This document shows positions 12,115 to 24,860 of a stretch of 64,000 nt of DNA, piece after piece. Position 1 is the stretch's first letter; every line of letters begins with the position of its first letter. Made by a program: the position numbers and the translations under genes. Origin of the DNA: Asterias amurensis (Eukaryota > Echinodermata > Asteroidea > Forcipulatida > Asteriidae); NCBI RefSeq assembly GCF_032118995.1, contig NC_092657.1, positions 1,175,891-1,239,890 of the forward strand. The letters run 5' to 3'. Below the pieces are notes generated by a model, which was not told the DNA's origin, searched no databases, and saw only the letters and a list, made by a program, of their open reading frames with translations.

Positions 12115-12850
12115 CAACAATTTCTTTGTAGGAATGGGTACTGAAATGGACTTTAAAATCAGTGGGATTTCGGAGCTGAATATTTTTTTTCTCTTGAGGA
12201 TTGGAATTGGTATAATCTGAAATGTCTTTTCGTATGAATTGCATAATGAGTGAGACTTCAGAGGGAAGTATTGTTTCTTGATGAATGGTTCTGATAAAGT
12301 GATGTGAACTTTGGAATCAGTGGGATTTCAGAGGGAAACATCTTCTGCGGAGGATTGGTAGACCTGCTGGTACAAACGTTATCTCTCTAAATGCAAAAGA
12401 GTGAAAAGGCACTCTATGAAGAGCCATATGAGGGACAACTCTTTTTCATGTGGTCTTCCACTCTTATGAGGGACAACTCTTTTTCGAGTGATCTTCCACT
12501 CTTAGATTGAAGTTTGCATCTTTTTGAGTGATTTGTTTACTGTGTCCTGGTATGGAGTAAAACCCCTCTCAAAGAATGAAATAACCACCACTCTTTTCAA
12601 GTAGCCATATGCGGGACAATTGAAATGTAAAGGGTGGTGTTTTTCACTCTTTTACAATTAGAGAGTGGGCTTTTAGATGAGAATGTTTTTCTCTGGAGGA
12701 TTGGCACGGTGAAATTTAGAATCAGTGAGTTTTCACAGAAAATATTTTTGTCTGGACTGGTTCTGTAAGGCATGACCTTTATATTCAGTGCAGAGGGAAA
12801 GTTTTTTCTCAATGTTTGGTACATGACTTTATAATCGGTGAAGTTTCAGA
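12115..12850. repeat. Degenerate tandem repeat around AATCAGTGGGATTTC
   Basis: The blocks TTTAAAATCAGTGGGATTTC (12151), TTGGAATCAGTGGGATTTC (12312), TTTAGAATCAGTGAGTTTTC (12715) and a weaker one near 12830 are each followed by a GAGG/GACTGGTT-type block. Embedded at 12425-12505 is a separate short duplication of GAGGGACAACTCTTTTTC. Unit spacing is irregular. Confidence 0.6.
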
Positions 12851-13019
12851 TTGAAACTACAATCAGTTTAAGCTGATATCGCCAATCTTGTAACTGTACT
12901 TCAATCATTTGTTTTAATATCAATGACACTCAAACCGTATACATAGATACTCAATCACTGTCAGCGTGTCAGGCCGTTCGATAACGGACGGACGTACAGC
13001 CCGTGTGTACACACAACGG

Positions 13020-14350
13020 GACGCACGGTTTGCGAACTAAACAACCAAACACTTTCCTCAATAGTGTTTGAGGTTGGAATAGCGTGTGATTGGATGGTGT
13101 GGGGGCCAGCTGTGGTGATGGTAGTTTGAGGTTGGAGTGGGGTTCGTACCTCTCCTAGCTCTGGGCCCAATTTCATAGGGCTGCTAAGCACACAAATTTG
13201 CTTAGTATGAAATTTTATCCTTGATAAAAACGGGATTACCAACAAAATTTCATGTTGTTTCATGTTGCTTGTTACGGGTATTCAGCTGTTGTTTGCTTAT
13301 CCTAAAAAAACACATGGATAATTGGTTGTTAATCCTGTTTTTATCAAGGGAGAAATGTCATGCTAAGCAAATTTGTTTGCTTAGCAGCGCTATGAAATTG
13401 GGCCCTGGTTGGCCTATAGGTAGTTTGGGTAATTTTCCTCCTAAATTGGGCGTTAACACAGCTGTGGTGGTGGTGGGATAGCTCTGGTATAGCATTATTA
13501 GGTATTGATATTTAGCATTTATTTTCTAGATTGAGTCTTAACACAGCTGTGGCGGTGGTGGGATTCGAACATCTTATTCATGAAATGGTGTTTGCGAACT
13601 AAACAACCAAAAACTTTCCTCAATAGTGTGGGGCTGGAAGTAGGAACCGTTTTCTAGCGTGTGATGGGATGGTGTGGGAGCCAGCTGTGGTTGTGCAGGT
13701 TAGGGTGAGGTTAAAGTGGGATTCGAACCTCAGCTTGCTCCGGTGTGGTACTTGGTTTTGGGCCTTCATCTCTGTGATGATGGGATTCGAACCTTTAGTG
13801 TTGATTGAACTTTACTGATACTTAGTATCGGTCTTTGTGTTATTTCCTAGTTAACACAGCTGTGGTGGTGGTGGGATTCGAACCTCTTGTTTACAAGTAC
13901 GGTTTACTTTGTCTCCTTTATTGAGTGTTAATGCGGCTTTTGGATTCGAACCAAACACTTTCCTTTAGTGTAGTGTTGAGGTTCGAAATATGAACCTTTT
14001 CTAGCGTGTGGCGGGATGGTGTGGGAGTCAGCGACTGAAGTGGGATTCGAACCTGTCAGCTCTGGTAGTGGAATAGTATTTGGTCTTCTCTCTCCTAAGT
14101 TAAGTGTTAACACGGATGTGGTGGGTGGTGGTGGTTGAATTCGAACCTCCGGTTGAATGAGCATTGGTAGTGGTATAACAAAACTTAGTGTTAGTCATTT
14201 ATCTCCTATAAGGTTGAGTAATAATACAGCTGTGGTGGTGGGATTTGAACCTCTAGCTGCATTTGCCATATAATAGTGGTAAAGTGGTAATTTATCTCAT
14301 ATATAAATGTTATGGTGGTTGGATTTGAACCTCTTATCATTTATCTTTTA
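13020..14350. repeat. Degenerate tandem array containing repeated pol III B-box motifs
   Basis: Units of about 60-150 bp repeat the phrases TTAACACAGCTGTGGTGGTGG and GGGATTCGAACCT. The second phrase is the reverse complement of the B-box of tRNA genes (GGTTCGANTCC). Exact matches lie at 13719, 13783, 13874, 13942 and 14043. One-mismatch matches lie at 13561, 14241 and 14321, and a weaker one at about 14138. No matching A-box or acceptor stem is visible, so these are not intact tRNA genes. The array is interrupted at 13163-13405 by a foldback element. Confidence 0.75.
13163..13405. mobile_element. Foldback element family F2
   Basis: The terminal inverted repeats read GGGCCCAATTTCATAGGGCT and TATGAAATTGGGCCC. 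The inner arms CTAAGCA...AAATTTGCTTAG and GTTAATCCTGTTTTTATCAA also pair. Other copies lie at 41675-41908 and 57663-57899. The element has no coding capacity. Confidence 0.9.
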
Positions 14351-14531
14351 GATTGAGTGCATTAGTTTGCTTCGGTATCGGTCATTAACAAGGAAATGAT
14401 GAGTGAGGAGAAAATAGTTCTGTGGCAGTAGTAACCCCACTTTTCATAGGTTTGGTGATAATGACGGATCCGAAGGAATACTACAGCGGTATTTAATTAG
14501 TTTTTTCGTGACAATATTCTGAACAAAGCTA

Positions 14532-14918
14532 TTTAAAGACACTGGACACTCTTTTTAATTGTCAAAGACCAGTCTTCTCACTTGGTGTATCTCAACATAT
14601 GCACAAAATAACAAACCTGTGAAAATTTGAGCTTAATTGGTCGTCGAAGTTGCGAAAGGGAAGACAAAACTCCCTAGTCACACGAAGTTGTGCTTTCAGA
14701 TGCTTGATTTCGAGAACTCAAACTCTAATTCTGAGGTCTCGAATATCAAGTTCAAATATTTGAGTGGAAAATTACTTCATTCTCGAAAACTACCGGCTAC
14801 TTCAAAGGGAGCCGTTCCTCACAATGTTTTATACTATCAAAAGCTCTCCATTGCTTGTTACCAAGCCAGTTTTTATGAATATTTTGAGTAATTACCAATA
14901 GTGTCCAGTGCTTTTAAA
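14532..14918 (+). mobile_element. Foldback element family F1, full length
   Basis: The left end is TTTAAAGACACTGGACAC and the right end is AATAGTGTCCAGTGCTTTT. The internal hairpin GAGAACTCA/TGAGGTCTC sits around 14710-14740. Total length is 387 bp. Confidence 0.92.
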
Positions 14919-15180
14919 TCTCTCATTTGTTTACCCAAACTTCTGTATCAAAATCGGATAGATAAGAGATTCGATAATTCTTTTGTTCTGCAACAGTTGA
15001 TTGTGCTGGTTGTTGAAAAGAAAGTGAAGGGTCATGCGTCCAGATATTGTGACAAAGCAAACAGCTGTTGGATCAATATTTTTGACCCTGAAAAAAAGGA
15101 GCAAATTCGCTGTCGTTAATAATTTTTAAACTGAGTTGGAAGCTGCAGTAAGAGATTGAAGAACATTTCTTCAAAATATC

Positions 15181-15463
15181 TCGGTCATCGAAGTTGTGAG
15201 GTAATAATGAAAGAAATAACACCCTTGTCACATGAAGTTTTGTACTTTCTGATGCTTAATTTCGAGACCTCAAATTCTAAATCTGAGGTATCGGAATCAA
15301 ATTCGCGGAAAATTACTTCTTTCTTGAAACCTACGTCACTTCAGAGGGGCCGTTTTTCACAATGTTTTATACTACCAACCTCTCCCCATTACTTGTTACC
15401 AAGTAAGGTTTTATGCTAATAATTATTTTGAGTAATTACCAATTATGTCCACTGCCTTTAAAG
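15181..15463 (+). mobile_element. Foldback element family F1, left end truncated
   Basis: It begins inside the family at the TCGGTCATCGAAGTTG block. It keeps the hairpin (GAGACCTCA/TGAGGTATC) and ends TATGTCCACTGCCTTTAAA. About 100 bp of the left end are missing. Confidence 0.9.
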
Positions 15464-16396
15464 GGAAAGAGTTTTTAGAACAGTCCGATGGTTCTCATTG
15501 TATATAAATGCGTACAATAAAATTGGTGAAATGTTTCATCATATCAAACTAGCAAAACAATGACGTGGTTGCTTGCCCGTCTGATGAATTTAAACTTTCC
15601 CCAAAGTCTACCCTACCGTACCCAACATAATTTCCCCACCACAGTAAAACACAAAAGTTAAAAAACACAAACCATCCAGAAAATCCTTGGTAAAACCCCA
15701 CAAGCACGTTCGCATCCACCCCAGTAATTAACATCCAAAATTCCCCGTTCCTTCATGGAAATATGAACACATTCAATATTTGTGTTAACCGTGTCCAGGT
15801 GTTATCGCTCCCTTGGCCTCCACTGGGCGAGCAGTGGAGAATAAAGAGCAGTCCCTAAGCTTGACTTAGTCAAGAGTTTCTCGAGTGCATGTAGTCCAGC
15901 ATCACCCTAGCGTTGTTGTAGTTAACCATTTCTAGATATGAACTCGTCGTTGTTAAATCTACTTCACTTCTCTTGAACTGTTGTTCTGTTTAGTGTTGGT
16001 TAATATGAAACGTCAATTCGTGAGATTGCTCATTTTGAAAGGCATATACAATTAATTAGTGAGGCTTTTGTGATAGAGTAAGTGGTTGGATAGATCTTGT
16101 TGACACTATGCTTACGTGATAGAATCAAGTTGGGGGCATTTTAAGTTATGCGGAAACTATCACCAGTGCGTGACGCAAGACGCAACCTTGTACCAATCAC
16201 ATTGATGGAAGGATGATGCGTGCGTGTGACGTCATGCGTCGTAATGTGTGTGTTTGAATGGCTATACTTTAAACCAAACATCTTATATCTCAAACCAATG
16301 TCTTGATAATTGGTTGTCTTAAAATGTGGTTCTTGTTCAGTGATACTCTGAAGATGATCGGTCGAAGGCAACTCTTTGTCTAAGAGAGTTTTTGCA
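15464..16396. other. Unrecognised spacer
   Basis: No gene or repeat family is recognised. Short open frames on the minus strand near 15549-15734 and 16141-16452 lack motifs and splice context. Confidence 0.45.
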
Positions 16397-16553
16397 CATA
16401 GTCCTTTTCGCAAATACCGGGGCGCGCGCGTAAAGCTTGGAATTAGGTGCATTGTGGTCTAGCTGGTGATCAAATTTGATCCATATCTATCCCACAATGC
16501 ACCTCATTCAACAGTCTGCGCTTCCGCAATTGTATTTGCGAAAAGGTCTATGG
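16397..16553. mobile_element. Foldback element family F5
   Basis: The ends read CATAGTCCTTTTCGCAAATA and TATTTGCGAAAAGGTCTATG. The interior has GTGCATTGTGG and its partner CCACAATGCAC. A copy more than 90% alike by eye lies at 59773-59928. Length is 157 bp with no coding capacity. Confidence 0.92.
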
Positions 16554-16614
16554 TGTCTCCACAAACCATACTTCATTATACATCGTGCCTGTAAGTTTTT
16601 TTATTATTATTTTT

Positions 16615-16960
16615 TGTCCGAATGCTGTTGCTCAACACAAAGCCAATGATCAATCTTAAAAAAATATCAAGATTGAGTGCTCTAATAACTCAACAAGCAC
16701 AAAAAGAACAACAGCAAAACGAGAAGAAAGGCAGTTTATAATTGAGGAAAAACATCAAATGGTTAAAAACATTTAAAATTGTGCTTGTCAATTTTGTTTT
16801 ACATCATTTTGTGTGAAAACTGTTGCTCAACACAAAGCGAAAGATTAAGTGGAAAGATATCAACATTAAGTGCTCAAATTTAATACAAAAAGATCAGCGT
16901 CAAAATTAGAATAAAAGCAGTTTATAATGGGTGGTAGAAAATCAACTGGTTATAAAAACG
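16615..16960. repeat. Imperfect tandem duplication, about 195 bp unit
   Basis: Two copies share TGTTGCTCAACACAAAGC (16625/16819), AGTGCTC, and a GGCAGTTTATAAT/AAGCAGTTTATAAT block. Confidence 0.75.
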
Positions 16961-17574
16961 CAAAGATCTTTATCAGTACATCAAATCCTCCTGGGGTCTC
17001 AAGCGCGGTGTGCTTTGAAACCCTCTCTGCCCTGACCGGTAGACCAGGATGTTAGCAAGCGTGTTCTCGCATCAAGCTCCCCGATAACTACCGGGCGTGT
17101 GGGGTGAGGAAAAGACGGTAGATTACGGACGCGTTAATCGTGTGTCTTGCGGCTAAGCAGTGCACTTAAGGAGGATATCTAAACAACTGGGAGATGGGGA
17201 GAAGGAGGAAGATGAAGGAAGATGACTGGGATGAGAGAGGAGTGTTGGATACCTGGTAGAGGGAAGGGAGGAAATGGTGGAGGATGCTTGAGGATGCGGG
17301 GAAGAGTCTTCAAGCCAGTGATTCGTTTATCTTTAAAACAATAATGCCGGCATCATGTCCGTGGGGTTGGATTGAGACGTGTAATAAGGCGTTAGTAATG
17401 ATGTGATTGTCACCCCCCTAAAAATAATAATTATGGGCGTGGTTTGAGGGGATTTTATGGGAATCATGTGGAGTGAATAATTAGTTTGTCTTTGATGAAC
17501 GATTTTTTTTCCTCGTAACTGTTGTTGAAAGTATTACTGATGTTAAGTTTGCCTTCACGTTTCGGTCTTTTTTT
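16961..17574. other. Spacer with a GC-richer segment
   Basis: The GC-richer segment at about 17000-17165 resembles no gene family that I know. It is followed by a purine-rich GGAGGA/GAAGGAA tract near 17175-17290. Confidence 0.4.
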
Positions 17575-17965
17575 TGCCGGTTTGGTTGTTGTTGATGGTG
17601 TTGTTGATAGTGTTGTTGTTGTTGTTGTTGTTGTTGCTGCTGTTTTTGCTGTGATCGTCGTCGTCGTCGTCGTTGTTGTCGTTGTTGTATGTTGTAGTTG
17701 TTGTCATTGTCGTTTGTGCTGTCGTTGTTGTTGTTGTCGTCCTAGTTGTCGTATTCGTTTTTGTTGTCGTTTTTGTTGCTGTTGTCATCGTCCTCGTGTC
17801 GTTGCTGTATGTTGTTGTTGTTGTTGTTGTTGTCGTTGTTGTTGCTGTCTTTGTTGTTGTTGTTGTTGTCGTCGTCCTCGGTGATGTTGTTGTCGATGTT
17901 GTATGCTGTTGTCGTTGTCGTTGTTGTTGTTGCTGCTGTGTTGTTGTTGCTGCTGTTGTTGCCCA
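17575..17965. repeat. Trinucleotide repeat tract (GTT/GTC)n
   Basis: The tract is about 390 bp of GTT, GTC and GCT triplets on the plus strand (AAC/GAC on the minus). Because stop codons are nearly absent, all registers look open over long distances, giving spurious poly-Val, poly-Cys, poly-Leu, poly-Asn/Thr or poly-Gln frames. Confidence 0.95.
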
Positions 17966-18739
17966 CAGCAATGTACACACATTCTGCCAACACAATGATC
18001 GCATCACCAGAGTAAAACATTTGTATGACGTCTAGAATTTCATCTGAAGAATGGTGAAAATGTAGTCTTTGAATGTCTATTATGGAGAGAATGGTGACTG
18101 AAATGAACTGATTGAGAAGAACGAAATCACGCGTGCGCGAAAACGAAATTGAATGCCAATGTAGTTAAAAAGAAACCTCACCTTTGATTAGGGGAACATG
18201 CTTGAAATTGAATGCAATTTTATGAAATTGATATCTGTGTTACTATTTAACCGGAAAACCAACATTTACAAAATGAAATACATGATAAGGTTGTGATAAA
18301 CTTTTCTTTGGTCCACGAAGTGCAAACCTAAGTATCTTATCTCAATAATACGTCGATGTCATTGGGGACGTTTAGTTTCTGAATAATTTCTGACTGTTAA
18401 AGTCTCGTGCGTGAGTTCAAACTTTGGGACACGACGAGTTTTGTTTACCTAATCGTTGAAGGAACGTTGAAGTCCAAGATTCATAGAAAATGCTCAAACT
18501 CTCCCAGGGTCTACTCACGGTTCTATGATAAAGTCATCGGAACAGTGACGACGTACTAGAATAGAACCAATAAAACACCTCGTCTGACATAACTGTTTGG
18601 GATATCGGTTTGAACAACAATATATTGCATTGTCTATCATTGAAAGGAATAATTATTTTAACAGGCAAATCTAACAATATAGGTTTGATTTCTTGAACAT
18701 TTTTGGCGAATCTTTTTGTACTAAAGCGATTTTGGTTAA
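17966..18739. other. Unrecognised spacer
   Basis: No gene or known repeat is recognised in this stretch. Confidence 0.45.
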
Positions 18740-19865
18740 AATCTTCATTCAATTTGAATGTACGGCAGATACGCCAGATGTAAGTAGACAGGCATACAGA
18801 CAGACAGATAGACAGACAGAAGCTGACTCGATGGACGAACACGATCAAGTAAATTCAGGGATGGGGGGGGGGGGTACATGGTCATACGACAAAAAAACGC
18901 ATTGAATCTCATTTTGCAATTACATTCCGAAAGGTTCCCTTTAGTCATACAGTTAGACAAACAGATAGACAGACAGGAGCTGATTCGATGGACGAACACC
19001 ATCAACTACACTCAGGGACGAATTGGGGGGAGGGGGCATGGTCACGAAGGAAACATTGGATCTCACTTTGCAATTACATCCATAATGTTTGCAACTACAC
19101 AGCCCTACTGACGGACAGACAGATAGACAGACAGATAGACCATGCTCCATGGATAGACAGACAGAAGCTGATTCGATGGACGAACACCATCAACTACACT
19201 CAGGGACGAATTGGGGGGAGGGGCATGGTCACGAAGGAAACATTGGATCTCACTTTGCAATTACATCCATAATGTTTGCAACTACACAGCCCTACTGACG
19301 GACAGACAGATAGACAGACAGATAGACCATGCTCCATGGATAGACAGACAGAAGCTGATTCGATGGACGAACACCATCAACTACACTCAGGGACGAAGGG
19401 GGAGGGTTGGGGGTCATGGTCACGAAGAAAACATTGGGTCTCACTTTGCAATTACATCCATAATGTTTGCAACTACACAGCCCTACTGACGGACAGACAG
19501 ATAGACAGACAGATAGACCATGCTCCATGGATAGACAGACAAAAGCTGATTCGATGGACGAACACCATCGAGTCTCAGAGACGAAGAGAGAAAGAGAGAG
19601 AGAAAAGGTGGGGGGGGGTACATTGTCACGAAGAAAACATTGAGTCTCACTTTGTAACTACATTCTTACTGAAGCTCATAATATACACATTCAATTTGAA
19701 TGTAACGGTTGTAAGTAGACACAAATACAGACAGACAGATAGACAGACAGAAGCTTATTCGATGTACGAACAAGCAGTCTCATGGACAAGAGGAGGGGGG
19801 GGTGCATGGTCATACGACAGAAACATTGAATCTCACTTTGCAATTACATCGAGAAAGGTTAATTA
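18740..19865. repeat. Tandem satellite, about 188-bp unit with GATA/GACA core
   Basis: The block AGCTGATTCGATGGACGAAC recurs at 18979, 19166, 19353 and 19544 (spacing 186-191 bp). Diverged edge copies lie near 18821 and 19751. Each unit contains CAGACAGATAGACAGACAG, a G-rich stretch, a CATGGTCA(C/T)(G/A)AAG block and CACTTTGCAATTACAT. The central units are almost identical, implying recent amplification or conversion. Long apparent frames here are repeat artefacts. Confidence 0.95.
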
Positions 19866-20155
19866 AAAAAACTAATGAGCAGGGGCAGACATTCCTTCAC
19901 TCTAACCCGACAGATGGTCACCCCGACCTTTGACCTTTCCATCAACACAAAGGAATAACAGCTAATAGCAATATACGAGGTCGGGTAATCGATTAGCAGG
20001 GAGTGTATTGATCCATCCTTCATCTATAATTCACCGGGGTGGATTAGTTATTCTGCTGTTTGTGTGCGGACGCACATGTCCATTTTTTACCTTCTGACAG
20101 GTAGATGTATTGTATGTTTTTACCAATGTGGGCAGATAGAGGGAGTTTGAATGGA

Positions 20156-20480
20156 ACGCTGCAAACAAGATGGCGACGCCACACAATGGTTCAAAACCTA
20201 CCATGTTGAAACATAATAGATAAATACATAAATGAACCCCTAAACTGTTAGATTCCTATTTTTTATGTGGTTTCATAACAAGATGGCGACAGCACACAAT
20301 GGTTCAAAACCTACCCCTGTTGAAACATCTAACAGATATAATAACAAAATACATAAATGACCCCCTTAAACTGCTAGATGCCTATGGTTGAAAATCTTTC
20401 CTGTTGAAACATCTAAAAGAATACAATAAATAAAAACGTAAAATGGACCCTTAGACTGTTAGATGCCTTTTATTTTTTTC
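20156..20480. repeat. Three-copy tandem repeat, about 113-120 bp unit
   Basis: CAAGATGGCGAC-GC-CACACAATGG occurs at 20166 and 20279. The three units share TTGAAACAT, AATACATAAATGA and CTGTTAGATGCCT. The third unit has lost the CAAGATGGCGAC part. Confidence 0.8.
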
Positions 20481-20929
20481 TGTGGTTTCATAATGCTGTG
20501 TTCTTATAGCGCTTTGTCACACCCATACGTATCAAATCAACCAGTATTATTTCTGCATTTTTTTTCTTTTTTCTTTTTTAAATATGACACCTATTCCTTT
20601 ATAGCACCATGCAATAATTTACAAGCTGCTGTGGCTCCATATGCAACCAATCAGACCATGAACACCGGGGCGAACCCCTTCTCTTTACGATTCGTGCGCG
20701 GGGTTACGTACACAACACACGGGACCTACGGCTTTACGTCCCATCCGAAGGATTCAGCATTAACGGTTAAGCGTGCAAATTAAATATTGCTTTTCGGGTT
20801 TCAATATGCTGTAGTTCCTTTGGCAGCGCATGCCACTATAGCTCTTGTCAATTGGGATTATTCTCGAGCTAACCGTAACATTTTATCTTTTAGTTTGTGG
20901 CATCAATATCTAAATCCACCTATACTAAG
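20481..20929. other. Unrecognised spacer
   Basis: Open frames at 20463-20783 and 20787-21020 show no recognisable motif, and the second runs into the tandem repeat. No gene is supported. Confidence 0.4.
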
Positions 20930-21320
20930 AAAAACTAACCAAACCCATGGTTCAATCCTTCCTCCCATGAAGAAAGCTTTGCGTCTTCTGACTTCAAAAA
21001 ACAAACCTCACATCATCTAACTTTTGATCTTCTAGAATGTTACTTAAAAAATATAGCTTTGTCTATTAATATTGGTCTATAAAATGTCACCAATACTACC
21101 CAAACCATCTTGAGATAGCCCAATGCATCCTACCAAGAATGCCCTACGTCTTCTCCCGAACTGATTTTATTCCGCATATTACGGTTTACAAGTATTCTAA
21201 AATTATCACCAGTGCTACCCAAACCATCTTGAGATGGTTCAATCCTCCCTACTAAGAAAGCTTTGCGTCTTCTCCATCCCGAACTGACTTCAAAAAACAA
21301 ACCTCACATCAACTAATGTA
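20930..21320. repeat. Degenerate tandem repeat, about 120-150 bp unit
   Basis: The blocks CTACCCAAACCATCTTGAGAT (21097/21219), AGAAAGCTTTGCGTCTTCT (20970/21257) and ACTTCAAAAAACAAACCTCA (20990/21287) recur. Confidence 0.75.
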
Positions 21321-23809
21321 TTAACCAGCGTTAATGAATAAATCGCGCCTTTTTCCATTAGAGCCCCTAAGGCATCCAAAGCTTGCATTTCCTCTTCTGA
21401 AATTCCAAATAGAATTCCTCCTCGTCTTCTTCTTCCATCTTCCCGGTGTTCTCTTACATTCGCAGCCCTCCATCCTCCAGGTCAAATGACGGGGTCTTGC
21501 GGAAGACGGTCTACTCGAAGACTGTCTTAGAGATGACAAGACAACTCGCCCGGTAACTACCATAGCTTCTCGGTCTGAAACTCCCTCAGGCCACCATTGA
21601 TTTGCATAATAGAGAGGTTAATTCGAAAGCATTTTCCCTCATTGTTTTTCCTGAACTCTCTTGCTCCGCGCTCAGGAGGCATAAGAGGTGCATAAAGTTG
21701 CTGTTGGTTTTTTAGAGGACCGTCGATTTGATGGTAAAGATTTATGGGTTTTGACCTGAGGCGCTGGCCGGAGTGTCATGCAGAGGTCTTATGCATGGAA
21801 CAGGAACTTGTTGGGATGAAGTGGGTAGGAGGTTGGGAAGATGTGACTGGTTTAAGGAGGAGACTCCATCTTCAGGTTGCTTAAGAAGGAAATATTGACC
21901 CGTGAAGAGTTCCTTTAGTTTACACTGCAGTAATTGAAACAATTCCACATCCAACATTCTCCCAGCATGGCCTCCCACGACTCACTTTCATTGCGCTGCT
22001 TATAGCATAAATATTTACTAAGCGCCAAACAGTTCTGCCTTGACGCACAAAGTAAACAGGTTAGTAGAACGGTATTTCAAAATCCTAACCCCACGAATCC
22101 ACATTGCTCGACAAAATGCAGCAGTACCAAGGATGTAATTTCCCTTTTAACATGGGGAAATCTGCCAATAATCGAACCTCGCATCTTTAAGACGGAGGAT
22201 AGACTCTTAAAGATGCATGCACGATGCATTCTTCTTCGTTGCGTGTCCATTCTATTTCAAATTTACACGACTTAAGAACTACCTGGTAAGGCTGACCGGA
22301 AAGTGTTTAAAAATGTGATTTTGACTCAGATTCTAAATAATTTTGACCCGTTTCCGGGGGAAAGCGTAAACAAACATTCCCAAGTAAGTTTTAAGGTCAA
22401 GAATTTTTGGGAAATTACCAAAATCACACCCTGCGTTTTATTATATCAACAGCTATGCAGTGCTCTTTACAAAGTAAGTTTTTTTTATCATTAAATTGTG
22501 GAGAAATTTCCAAAGACACACCCTGCCATTAAATAAAAACGTTTACATCCCACTTGCACTATTTTGGGCTTCAAATCCTTAGACCAATTTTTAGATTTTC
22601 AAAATTTTGTTTGGGACGACAGACCCCCGATGGCACCTCCCTTTAATATTTACCCATTCACTTGACATATTGCTGCATGACATGCATGAATTTACGGTCA
22701 TAAATACTCACAATGCATCCAGAGAAGAAAAAAAAGAAAGAAGGAAAGAAGAAAGAAAAAGGAGAGACGAAACCCCGGGACAAACCGTATTGATTTTCCC
22801 TTTTACTAAATGCTTTACATTAGTGATGAACGACGTATACATAAATGCATAAAAACCACGGCTGTGGCTGCAGAGGGTATAGACCCTATTGGCACGGTCA
22901 CCTCTAGTCTTTTTTCTTCAGATTTGTTCCCCTCATTTTTTTTTTTTTTTTTTTGGGGGGGGGGGGGGTCGCATTTTAATAACCTTATAGTCAAAACGAG
23001 GCTGGAAGAAAAATAGTCTGGTCCCTTTCTAACATTGTGCCAAACCGTACTCTATTAAAGTGAGCGAGACGAAGCAGCACTGTTTATTTAATTGTTTATT
23101 CATAAAATTATGTTTGTTATTTTTGACAATATTAGAGAGTGACCAAAGCAGCACACATCAATGTAGGGGAAAATAAAAAAAAAACAGAATCTAGTTCATC
23201 TTTCTCCTTTTTGATAACCTCTTCTGTTATGTCCTACTCCGAGCCACCGCCTTAAGTGGCGTGTTTTTATGGCCTTGTAGTTGTCAACTTCCCATTAGAA
23301 AAACATAATGTCAACAGGACTAAGGCGAACAACTCGGTGTTTCTATATACTTACTCAACGTGTCGGGCATTAAGGACCTGTCAAATGGTCTCCTTAAAAA
23401 TGTGTTTCAAAATGTGAAGTATTTCACAGAGAAGGAAATAAATAATATTTGTTTGATGCGAAGAGCGTAGGCCTTTGGCCTTTATTATACCGAAAGCAAC
23501 ACTTGTTTGTACCAATGCTGTTTCCATATTTTGATAACGGGGGGTGGGGGGGGGGGGGGGTAGGTGCCAAACAGCAAAAAAATAATCTACGATGTCACTA
23601 TCATTATTTTTTCATTATTATTTTATTACAAATATACATTCACCGTTCTATTCAAGACGTTGAATTTAGCACTAGGTTTAGAGATTGTGTACCGTGTCTT
23701 GATTCAAGAAATAGGTTTGATTCATCAATTACCAGCAATTTGCCCAACTCATTAATTCAACATCAAAGGCAGCAATTCCCATTATTTTCTTACCAATAGT
23801 GAACCATAC
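21321..23809. other. Unrecognised intergenic stretch with homopolymers
   Basis: No gene is supported in 2.5 kb. A (T)n(G)n tract at about 22938-22970 and a G-run at about 23540-23560 are typical of expanded simple sequence. A purine-rich GAAAGAAGG tract lies near 22730. Confidence 0.45.
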
Positions 23810-24860
23810 AGAACCTTATAATTGAATCAAAAAAATTGACACCACTGCAACAAAATGCTGCGACTAAATATTGTACTTTATTTTGATTCAAAGTGGAAAG
23901 ATAATCGTCAGTAGAAGTAATTTTACATTTGTTTAAAAGGTTCAAATCTGTTTTTGAAAAGGAGAAGAAATATATTTACAGTAGTTGTCCCCGTTTATTT
24001 CGAATGATATCATACATTATCTTGATTAAAAAAGAGATTAACACTAAATCTACAAAATGTTGCAGTGTCAAAATTGTAAATTATCTTATCTTACTTTTTG
24101 TTTGAAAGATTAGAACTCAAGACTAATCTGGTTGAAAAGTAGAAGGCAATATCTACATCTTCAACTCCATTTCCATTCAATTCAATTCTATAGTCCTACC
24201 CCTTTCTTACAAAGTACCGTACCTTATACTGATTCAAAGACAACAACAAACTTCATATTGTATTAAGTTTTACACTTGGCCTAAACTTGATTTAAAAGGA
24301 GATAGACATATCAACAGCATTCATTTTTTTTTTTAAGAATATAATCATCCATTTAACAAGTACCACACTTACCAATGATACCTCGTCATAACCCCCCCCC
24401 CCATAACCTAATTTCCCCTGTATCCAATGTGACTGTACCTTATAAGTCCCCTATTGGTTCAAATATATCACCAAAAGCAACCAGTTACATGTTAGTGTTG
24501 TCACTGCTGTACCTTTGGCTTAAACTTGATTTAAAAACATTAAACACATCAATTTTTGCTATTATTTGTTTTTAAAAAGTCACCATGAGCAATCACTTAA
24601 CAAGTGCCACAAATACCAATTGCACCTATACTGATTCATAGCCTCGAAAGCAACCACTTTCATGTTGGTATTGTCACCCTTTGTCTTATCTTATACCCGT
24701 ATCTCTGGCCTACCCAGAAATTGGTCTAAACATGATTTAAAAAGAGTAAACATATCAACAACAGTAGTTTTTCTTGTATTTTTTTTTTCTTCTTAGAATA
24801 ATAAGCCTCCATTTAACAAGTGCCACAATTACCAATTAAACCTCGTCATTTATTACCGTA
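23810..24860. repeat. Degenerate tandem repeat, about 200-240 bp unit
   Basis: Blocks like AACTTGATTTAAAA (24285, 24523, and a variant near 24732), CATTTAACAAGTGCCAC (24352 variant, 24595, 24809) and CAACCACTTTCATGTTGGT/CAACCAGTTACATGTTAGT recur in the same order. The leftmost copies from 23810 are more diverged. Confidence 0.65.

Noticed and set aside
17522..18035. Several long open frames on both strands
   Set aside because: They come from a GTT/GTC triplet tract that lacks stop codons and encode only homopolymeric residues.
18780..19560. Possible CRISPR-like array
   Set aside because: The repeats are directly adjacent satellite units in a eukaryotic genome; there are no short repeats with unique spacers.
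18988..19866. Overlapping frames up to 196 codons
   Set aside because: They are read through the 188-bp satellite, and the same peptide recurs in shifted registers.
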